DNA from: Fulvivirga aurantia
Lineage (GTDB): Bacteria > Bacteroidota > Bacteroidia > Cytophagales > Cyclobacteriaceae
DNA length: 6,829 bases
Direction: 5' to 3'
Assembly (NCBI RefSeq): GCF_009711475.1
Contig: NZ_SMMD01000734.1
Span: 1 to 6,829 of the forward strand
The notes under the pieces were generated by a model. That model ran no database searches. It worked only from the letters and a program-made list of their open reading frames with translations, and was not told the DNA's origin. The first letter of the stretch is position 1; each line of letters begins with the position of its first letter. Below, piece by piece: positions 1 to 5,442 of this stretch. The position numbers and the translations under genes were made by a program.

Positions 1-461
1 TGGCCTCAGTTGCAGTGTCACAAGATCTTACAGCTAAGCAGTGGCTTGACAGTGGTTATGTGGCCTATCAGCAAGGATTTTACGAGGAAGCTATTGATAA
101 ATTTCAGCAATCGATAGATATAGATAATCAAAACCCAGAAACGTATTACCTCAAGGGTGTTTGTCAGTCGCAAATAAATCTCAACCTTGCAGCCATTAAG
201 AGTTATGAAAAGGCCTTATCACTAGACCCGGAGTATGCTGAAGTGCATTTCGAAAAAGGCTATTCATATTTTTCACTCAATCAGTTTCAGAATGCTATAC
301 AAGCCTTTGACAAAGCAATAGATTACCGTCCCAATTATGCTGAAGCCTGGTTTAACCGGGGTAGTGTAAAATGTATTATAGGCGAGAAAGAGGCAGCTAT
401 GGATGATTGGGCGCGAGCAAAGGCACTTGGAGCTTCCATTCCGAATCTTGATTGCGAGTAG
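1..461 (+). CDS. TPR repeat protein, 5' end cut by window edge
   Basis: The reading frame is open to the left edge: before the GTG at 15 it reads A-S-V-A with no stop, so the real start is outside the window and the GTG is probably an internal Val. The upstream residues followed by V-S-Q-D look like the end of a signal peptide, suggesting an exported or envelope protein. Numbering from the GTG, about four 34-residue tetratricopeptide repeats fill the protein (roughly 8-41, 42-75, 76-109, 110-143), with the usual spacing of Gly/Ala, Tyr and a closing Asp-Pro (DPEYAEVHF at 71-79). The last repeat ends in the DWARAKALGA pattern common in small Bacteroidota TPR proteins. TPRs mediate protein-protein contacts; no enzymatic motif is visible, so partner and role are unknown. 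It converges on the TonB-like gene with a 44-bp gap and is probably unrelated to it. Confidence 0.85.
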   Translation, partial: ASVAVSQDLTAKQWLDSGYVAYQQGFYEEAIDKFQQSIDIDNQNPETYYLKGVCQSQINLNLAAIKSYEKALSLDPEYAEVHFEKGYSYFSLNQFQNAIQAFDKAIDYRPNYAEAWFNRGSVKCIIGEKEAAMDDWARAKALGASIPNLDCE

Positions 462-505
462 CTAAGCTATAACGCCCCTACAGTGCCTAGGGAAAGAATC
501 ATTCA

Positions 506-1153
506 TTACTTAACGTCTATTATAATAGGTATTATCATTGTAGATTTTACTATTTTACCTCTTTGCTGAGCTGGTTCAAAACGGAAATCCATTTTCTTCA
601 ATGTATTAACTACTTCTTTCGCAACTAATCGGCTAGATGATTTTACAGTTTCTATCTCATTCATTTTACCAAGAGTATCAACAGTAAATTTTATGTAAAT
701 CCTATCCGGTGGAGCATCAAGATTTGAGGGAAGTTTAAACTTAGAGGCAAAAGTCTTAAAAAATGCTGCATAACCACCTATAGGGTAGGCTTGTGATTCA
801 ACAATTATCCCGAACAGTTCATCAGAATGATTCTTTTCAATGGAGTTGGACATAGTTTGACTAGTTGTATCAATTTTGACCTGGGCTAGACTTTGATCGG
901 TTAGTGAGACGGTTATGATAAAGGTAGCTGTCGCATATTTCACGAAAAGTTTACTTAATTGTGAGCTTTTAAAAATTCCACACAGGCCTTTTGAACTGCT
1001 GATACTTTTCCTAATCTCATTTTGAGTTGATTTCGAGAAATCAACTATTCTTTTGTTGCACTCATCGCAATGATATTGCCCTTCTATTTTCGTGAGTGAC
1101 TGCCGGTTAACAGGGCAGCGAAATTCGAGGTGAAATTCTTGTGAGTCATCCAT
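506..1153 (-). CDS. TonB-like energy transducer with Cys-rich N-terminal domain
   Basis: The 215-residue protein starts at an ATG. Residues about 8-70 form a Cys-rich head with C13, the pair C29-x2-C32 and C58 in the context LCGIF, followed by the block CNKRIVDFSKST and the tail SSQLSK. The same layout (Cys pair, VDF, CG-F, QLN/QLS) recurs at the N-terminus of many Bacteroidota TonB-like and carboxypeptidase-regulatory-like membrane proteins. A single hydrophobic segment lies at about 72-90. Residues about 117-215 match the TonB C-terminal domain: the YPIGGYAAFFKTF element, then YIKFTVDTLGKMNEIETVKS, then FEPAQQRGKIVKSTMIIPI, equivalent to the common W/FxPAxQRGKPV...PI signature. TonB proteins pass proton-motive-force energy from ExbBD to outer-membrane receptors; ExbB/ExbD are not in this window. 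It is divergent from the receptor gene, suggesting partnership. The linker between membrane and TonB domain is unusually short (about 28 residues) and not Pro-rich. No Shine-Dalgarno precedes the start. Confidence 0.82.
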   Translation of the reverse strand: MDDSQEFHLEFRCPVNRQSLTKIEGQYHCDECNKRIVDFSKSTQNEIRKSISSSKGLCGIFKSSQLSKLFVKYATATFIITVSLTDQSLAQVKIDTTSQTMSNSIEKNHSDELFGIIVESQAYPIGGYAAFFKTFASKFKLPSNLDAPPDRIYIKFTVDTLGKMNEIETVKSSSRLVAKEVVNTLKKMDFRFEPAQQRGKIVKSTMIIPIIIDVK

Positions 1154-1180
1154 TTACAAAAAATAAATTGGTTTAAATAC

Positions 1181-1212
1181 ATAACTGAAGCCAAAAGAAA
1201 AGTCACAGTTAT
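1181..1212. repeat. Inverted repeat ATAACTG/CAGTTAT, candidate operator
   Basis: Perfect 7-bp inverted arms lie at 1181-1187 and 1206-1212 with an 18-bp spacer, placed between the divergent starts. Each arm read outward, ACAGTTATT on the plus strand and TCAGTTATG on the minus strand, fits eight of nine positions of the published LytTR half-site consensus [TA][AC][CA]GTTN[AG][TG]. Classical LytTR sites are direct rather than inverted repeats, and a 7-bp inverted repeat can arise by chance in AT-rich DNA, so operator function is tentative. Confidence 0.35.
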
Positions 1213-1244
1213 TAGACTTTAATTTTATGCAGTAAATAGGGCTG

Positions 1245-1272
1245 TCATAAGTTCTGGTGATGATCTCATAAG
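1245..1272. repeat. TCATAAG direct repeat with 21-bp period
   Basis: TCATAAG occurs at 1245-1251 and again at 1266-1272. The match extends leftward with spaced identities (G at -4 and T at -2 in both), giving GnTnTCATAAG twice. The 21-bp start-to-start distance is two helical turns, putting both copies on the same DNA face, as expected for a dimeric regulator binding direct repeats. It lies 62-90 bp upstream of the receptor GTG, a plausible activator position. Function is inferred from geometry only. Confidence 0.4.
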
Positions 1273-1334
1273 GATAAACTATTGAACAAGAGGCCGTAAT
1301 CTCCGGTTCTTTTAATGAATTAATACTTAACACT

Positions 1335-3662
1335 GTGATCTTTCAACGATTTTTAGAACTTACCTTAATATTACTTTTTTCTTTTACTACACTTCAGGCA
1401 CAGCAGACGCAAATTACTGGCGCTATTGAGGATCAGCAAGGCAACGCTGTACCGTTTGCGCAGATCGCTATTTATAAGATAGACAAAGAAACTCCCTTTA
1501 CAGGTGTTGCTTCAGATATGAATGGAAAGTTTAGTCTATCAATTGAATCAGGCCAATACGACATGCTGATATCTTATATTGGCTACGAAGACTATAAAAT
1601 AGAAGATATTCAAATCGAGCAGTCAGGTAAAAATTTTGGAACTATAGCCATTAAAGAGTCTACAAAAATGATGGAAGAGGTGGTCGTGCAGTCTACTGAA
1701 ATCAAACAGCCTGTGACCACAAATATGGAAGGTATGGCAATAAGACCAGATCAAACGATTTCTAATGTGGGCGGTACCTTATTGGATGTATTGAGAAATA
1801 CACCCTCAGTGAGAGTGTCAGATGATGGTTCTGTTTCTTTAAGAGGTAGTGGGACTAATATTTTGTTAGATGGTAGAAATTCGGCCATTACGGTAGATCT
1901 TGAGCAAATACCGGCCAGTGCGATAAAAAAGATAGAAATTATAAATAACCCAAATGCTAAGTACGATGCACAATCATCTGGTGGTGTTATAAACATTCAA
2001 CTTAAGCAGGGTGAGGATTTGGGTGCCACAGGTAAGGCTGAGCTTACTGTGGGCAGTCGATTTAGAACAAATGCTAATCTAAATCTTAGCCATAAAACAG
2101 AAAAATATGCGCTTTTTGGTGGCTATAGTTTTAGAAGATGGCCCAGAGTGGGTAGCTCAAGATCACAGCGAACTACCTTTTCTGAAAATGAATTTTTGTC
2201 TCAAAATAATACCGATGAACGTAAAGATCTGGAACACACGGTAAACTTTGGCGCAGACTATTTTTTCGGTAAGAATAAACTGAGCTATGAGGGTGTATTC
2301 AATAAAGAGGATGAAGATGATCTGGAGAGAAATAGGACTACTCTGGAAAACCTTGATGATGGATCGCTGATCAGGGCTTATGTAAGAGATAACAATGAAA
2401 TAGAAGAGAATTACACCTTAGATAACGCTTTAATTTACGAAAGACTATTTGACGACAAAGAGCAGTCACTCAGGGCTTTGGTGAGTTATTCTGTTAGAGA
2501 TCAGATCGAGCAGCAAAATATAGACATTTATTCAGGAACAACCGTAGTGGCAGGAGAGCCCAATGGCATGGAGCGTTCTTTTAATGACGACTTGAGAAAC
2601 ACGGCTGTATTTCAGCTGGATTACGCACAACCACTTTTTAACGGTAAGCTGGAAACCGGATTAAAAAGTATTTTGAGAGAGTTTGATAATGATTACACCT
2701 ATGAAATATTGAATAGTCAGACGGATGAATTTGTCAATCAGGAGGACGTAAGTAATCGATTCGTTTATAAAGATGAAGTTTACGCAGCTTATGCTATCTA
2801 CAGTCAAACTTTCGGTGATCTAAAGGTTGCAGTCGGTACACGTGCCGAACAAACATTTGTAGATACCAGACTTTATGATACAGATGAGACTAATGAGCAG
2901 AGTTACCTTGATTTCTTTCCAAGTGTGCAAACCTCATATGCGCTCAATGACCAAAACAGCGTAAAAGCTACTTACAGTCGAAGAATTGATAGACCTAGTG
3001 CGTGGCGACTAAACCCTTTTCCGGATATTTCAGATTCACTGAATGTGAGAGTGGGTGATCCTAACTTACAACCCGAGTATATCGACTCATTTGAATTAGG
3101 ACATATTTTTAATAATGATAAGCTAAATCTTACCACCAACCTATTTTATCGTAGAGTAGATGGCCAGATAGATTGGATTGTGGAGGTTCGTGATGGCATT
3201 TCTTACAGAGGGCCAAGAAACCTAAATGTGAGTAAAACTTATGGTTTAGAGCTTATCAACACTACCCAGATATTCGACTGGTGGAATGTAAACGTGAGCT
3301 ACTCACTATTCAAAACAGAAGTGGATGGAACCAATATTGATGGCGGCTTCACCAATAGCGGTACATCATGGTATACTAAATTTACTTCCGGTTTCAACCT
3401 GCCGGCCATGATCAACTTCCAAATCACGGGTAATTATGAAGCACCCGAAATTGAGGCGCAGGGACGTGACCTGGCCAGGTACTCTGTAGATGCTAGTGTA
3501 CAACGTTCTTTTGATAAGGTAAAAGTAAGTTTATCTCTGCGAGATGTTTTTAATTCAAGACGTTTTGCAGGAGAGAATTTCGGATCGGATTTCGAGCAGA
3601 CCTTCAGAAGAGACCGTGAGACACAGATATTTTTAGCAACAGTAGGTTATACTTTTGACTGA
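1335..3662 (+). CDS. TonB-dependent outer-membrane receptor (OMP_b-brl_3 type)
   Basis: The 775-residue protein begins with a signal peptide (hydrophobic LTLILLFSFTTL, likely cleavage after LQAQ at about 20-23). A carboxypeptidase-regulatory-like beta-sandwich follows (about 26-108; ITGAIEDQQGNAVPFAQI, YDMLISYIGYEDY), then a TonB-box-like stretch MEEVVVQS (113-120), a plug domain (about 138-226; NTPSVRVSDDGSVSLRG, ILLDGR, IEIINNPNAKYDAQSSGGVI) and a beta-barrel to the C-terminus. YSRRIDRPS, LNPFPDISDS and GDPNLQPEY near residues 546-582 are typical of the OMP_b-brl_3 barrel family, and length is normal for it. Such proteins import ligands across the outer membrane using TonB energy; the ligand cannot be read from sequence, and there is no SusD partner, so glycan uptake is not indicated. 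The GTG start is chosen because the frame closes at a TAA (1275-1277), no in-frame ATG lies between, and the signal peptide begins directly after it. The chain ends YTFD, one residue past the usual aromatic end. Confidence 0.9.
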   Translation: MIFQRFLELTLILLFSFTTLQAQQTQITGAIEDQQGNAVPFAQIAIYKIDKETPFTGVASDMNGKFSLSIESGQYDMLISYIGYEDYKIEDIQIEQSGKNFGTIAIKESTKMMEEVVVQSTEIKQPVTTNMEGMAIRPDQTISNVGGTLLDVLRNTPSVRVSDDGSVSLRGSGTNILLDGRNSAITVDLEQIPASAIKKIEIINNPNAKYDAQSSGGVINIQLKQGEDLGATGKAELTVGSRFRTNANLNLSHKTEKYALFGGYSFRRWPRVGSSRSQRTTFSENEFLSQNNTDERKDLEHTVNFGADYFFGKNKLSYEGVFNKEDEDDLERNRTTLENLDDGSLIRAYVRDNNEIEENYTLDNALIYERLFDDKEQSLRALVSYSVRDQIEQQNIDIYSGTTVVAGEPNGMERSFNDDLRNTAVFQLDYAQPLFNGKLETGLKSILREFDNDYTYEILNSQTDEFVNQEDVSNRFVYKDEVYAAYAIYSQTFGDLKVAVGTRAEQTFVDTRLYDTDETNEQSYLDFFPSVQTSYALNDQNSVKATYSRRIDRPSAWRLNPFPDISDSLNVRVGDPNLQPEYIDSFELGHIFNNDKLNLTTNLFYRRVDGQIDWIVEVRDGISYRGPRNLNVSKTYGLELINTTQIFDWWNVNVSYSLFKTEVDGTNIDGGFTNSGTSWYTKFTSGFNLPAMINFQITGNYEAPEIEAQGRDLARYSVDASVQRSFDKVKVSLSLRDVFNSRRFAGENFGSDFEQTFRRDRETQIFLATVGYTFD

Positions 3663-3669
3663 TTACATT

Positions 3670-4368
3670 CTACGTATTGTTCAGTTTAAAGAATACGTTC
3701 TCTTTATACGAATCACCAATCGGTAATTCTATATCTCCTATCTCAATGTCATGTTTCGTATATGCCGATATGTAGTGCATATTGACAATAAAAGACCTGT
3801 GTACTCTTAAAAATCTTGCATCTACCTTTTCTTCAAATGCTGATAATGTATGCTTTATAATGAGGTGTTTATTTTTCAAATGAATTTTGAGATAGTCTTT
3901 AATACTTTCGATATAAAGAATGTTATCGAACTCTATTTTGATATTTTTCTTATTGCTGTTTACATAAATATATGACTCAGTGTCATCAATATTCGTCAAG
4001 AGGCTCGGTTGTGTAACCGTTGCCTTGAATTTTTCAATAGCTGATAGAAACCTTGAGAATACTATTGGCTTTAGTAAAAAATCAATAGCGCTAAGTTCAA
4101 AGCCATCCAGGGCATATTCTCTATAAGCCGTGGTGAAGATTACTTTAGGTTTTTTGTTCAGAGCTTTATAGAATTCGTTACCTCGTAATACTGGCATTTC
4201 AATATCTAAGAATAGTAAATCCACTTCATGCTTTTGTATTACTGCGTGTGCTTCAACTGCAGACGAGCAGCTCGCCACAATTTTAAAATCATCAAGCTTG
4301 TTCAGGTGACTTGCAATTAGTTCTCTAGCTAAATCTTCATCATCGACTATGACACAGTTATAATGCAT
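3670..4368 (-). CDS. LytTR-family response regulator
   Basis: This 232-residue protein has an N-terminal receiver (about 3-120) and a C-terminal LytTR DNA-binding domain (about 132-230). The receiver carries the acidic pocket D9/D10, the phospho-acceptor D55 in LLFLDIEMP, T79/T80 in VIFTTAY and K100 in FLLKP, so all phosphorylation residues are present. The LytTR part shows ILYIESIKDYLKIHL (150-164), FLRVHRSFIVN (187-197) and IELPIGDSYKE (213-223), which are hallmark blocks. By family knowledge it is phosphorylated by a LytS-type kinase and binds promoters through spaced direct repeats. It is the last gene of the operon; its ATG lies inside the kinase gene's end (11-bp overlap), implying translational coupling and a matched pair. 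No Shine-Dalgarno is visible before the start. It ends 7 bp from the receptor stop codon. Confidence 0.95.
   Translation of the reverse strand: MHYNCVIVDDEDLARELIASHLNKLDDFKIVASCSSAVEAHAVIQKHEVDLLFLDIEMPVLRGNEFYKALNKKPKVIFTTAYREYALDGFELSAIDFLLKPIVFSRFLSAIEKFKATVTQPSLLTNIDDTESYIYVNSNKKNIKIEFDNILYIESIKDYLKIHLKNKHLIIKHTLSAFEEKVDARFLRVHRSFIVNMHYISAYTKHDIEIGDIELPIGDSYKENVFFKLNNT
3672..3698 (+). terminator. Weak candidate terminator for the receptor transcript
   Basis: Inverted arms ACGTATT (3672-3678) and AATACGT (3692-3698) can form a 7-bp AT-rich stem with a 13-nt loop. On the plus strand it is followed by the T-rich TTCTCTTTAT. It begins 9 bases after the receptor stop and lies inside the 3' end of the convergent regulator gene. 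The stem is weak and the loop long, so it may be coincidental; on the minus strand no T-run follows. Confidence 0.25.
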
Positions 4369-5416
4369 GATTATTCAATTTTAATTTTGACTCATACCGT
4401 TCTTTTTCATCTATAACAGACAGCTCATGCTCATTTGGGTAAAGCAGTTGCAATTGCTTTTCAATATTTGTTAAGCCAATAGCGGAGCGTTGTTGAGCAA
4501 TTATTTTTTGATTGTTTTCAGGCTTACTGTTTTCAATATTCACCGTGATGTTTGATTTGTTAGCATCTATCTTAATGTTTATAAAAGCGGAATTAATCTC
4601 TTGTGACACCCCATGTTTAAAAGCATTTTCTATTAGGGTGAGTATTAGTAGCGGGGCTATTTTAGCTTCCTGGGTTATTTTGCAATTAAAATTGACATCT
4701 ACTCTTCTTCCATATCTTATTTTTTCTAACGCTATATAGTTTTCTATCAACTTTATCTCGCTGCTTAATGGTACATATCTCGCTTCACACCGGTAAAGGA
4801 TATGGTCGAGAATCTCAGACAATTTCTCTATTACTTCAGGTGTTTTATCCGACTTCTTAAGTGCCAGTGTATATAAATTATTGAGCGTATTAAATAAGAA
4901 ATGCGGGTTTAGTTGATGCTTGAGTAGGTTTAATTCTGTAGTACGTTTTTGCTCTTGAAGACTCACTATTTCTTTTTGCTTTCTATAATAGTCTATGACG
5001 ATAAGTATTATAGCTGCGAAAGTTAAGTCCGTTATATTTCCAATAAAGGCATAGACATTGGTTATGCGTTCAACGAATACCAATGGAGGGCGATAGCTAT
5101 ACACTTCAGGGTACTTGGGTAATAGGTAGAAGCAGCGTATGGCAGTATGCAAAACATACGCACCATACACTGCTAACATGCTAAAAATCGCAAACTGTAA
5201 CCTTCGTTTCTTTTCTCTAATGAGAGGGATGAGCATATAGAGTATCACATAACTCAAGATAATTTGAGTGATGGTTTTCGAAATCATCCTTTCTGCCAGG
5301 AAAAGCCTATTTGTTTCGTGTGGCCAGGCAGAACTAATGTGATAGATCAATATAATCAACCAAAACAGAATATGTCCGATGGTCTTTCTATCAAAAATTG
5401 AGAACTTATAATTCAT
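4358..5416 (-). CDS. LytS-type sensor histidine kinase, four membrane helices
   Basis: Read from the ATG at 5416 the protein has 352 residues. A TTG codon directly before it could extend the frame by one residue, but ATG is preferred. Four hydrophobic helices lie at about 12-31, 48-66, 73-93 and 120-144 with only short loops, so there is no large periplasmic sensor domain. A charged coiled-coil-like linker (about 145-169) leads to the His_kinase domain: phospho-acceptor H172 in LNPHFLFNTLNNLYTL, then the ATP-binding part with E263/N264 and H268 in TLIENAFKHG, and a reduced glycine box AIGLTNIEKQL (G314) where the first Gly is Ala. This is the LytS/YehU-like class that partners LytTR regulators. 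The gene starts 26 bp after the protease stop and overlaps the regulator start by 11 bp, so all three are probably cotranscribed. The signal sensed is unknown; it may be within the membrane or supplied by the neighbouring protease or receptor. Confidence 0.93.
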   Translation of the reverse strand: MNYKFSIFDRKTIGHILFWLIILIYHISSAWPHETNRLFLAERMISKTITQIILSYVILYMLIPLIREKKRRLQFAIFSMLAVYGAYVLHTAIRCFYLLPKYPEVYSYRPPLVFVERITNVYAFIGNITDLTFAAIILIVIDYYRKQKEIVSLQEQKRTTELNLLKHQLNPHFLFNTLNNLYTLALKKSDKTPEVIEKLSEILDHILYRCEARYVPLSSEIKLIENYIALEKIRYGRRVDVNFNCKITQEAKIAPLLILTLIENAFKHGVSQEINSAFINIKIDANKSNITVNIENSKPENNQKIIAQQRSAIGLTNIEKQLQLLYPNEHELSVIDEKERYESKLKLNNHAL

Positions 5417-5442
5417 CAAATAATCTTGAAATGTAGATTGTA

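Larger units (their letters stand above)
1154..1334. promoter_or_regulatory. Divergent promoter region of TonB-like and receptor genes
   Basis: This 181-bp non-coding stretch separates two divergent starts, so it must hold promoters in both directions. No clean match to the Bacteroidota -7 element TAnnTTTG was found on either strand. The nearest is TAATTTTA at 1220-1227 (+), one mismatch and too far from any TTG to be convincing. Visible structure: an inverted repeat ATAACTG (1181-1187) / CAGTTAT (1206-1212); a degenerate third copy CAGTAAATAG (1230-1239) resembling CAGTTATTAG (1206-1215); and a direct repeat TCATAAG (1245-1251 and 1266-1272). These are candidate regulator sites. That the region is regulatory follows from gene orientation; the specific sites are inference. 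Confidence 0.5.

Noticed and set aside
476..492. CCCTA/TAGGG 5-bp inverted repeat between the TPR and TonB-like genes as a bidirectional terminator
   Set aside because: The stem is only 5 bp with a 7-nt loop and no T-run on either side. Termination must happen near here because the genes converge, but this hairpin is not convincing evidence.
1157..1165. CAAAAAATA read on the minus strand as a Bacteroidota -7 promoter element
   Set aside because: The spacing between TA and TTTG is three bases rather than two, and it would put the transcript start at the start codon of the TonB-like gene.
1751..1996. 81-codon open frame on the minus strand inside the receptor gene
   Set aside because: It lies wholly opposite the conserved plug-domain coding sequence and its product resembles no protein family; it is a shadow frame.
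4512..4739. 75-codon open frame on the plus strand opposite the kinase
   Set aside because: It overlaps the conserved ATP-binding region of the kinase. Its hydrophobic look is a by-product of the opposite-strand codons.
5417..5419. TTG as the kinase start codon
   Set aside because: An ATG follows immediately and adds only a one-residue difference; ATG is the more likely start.
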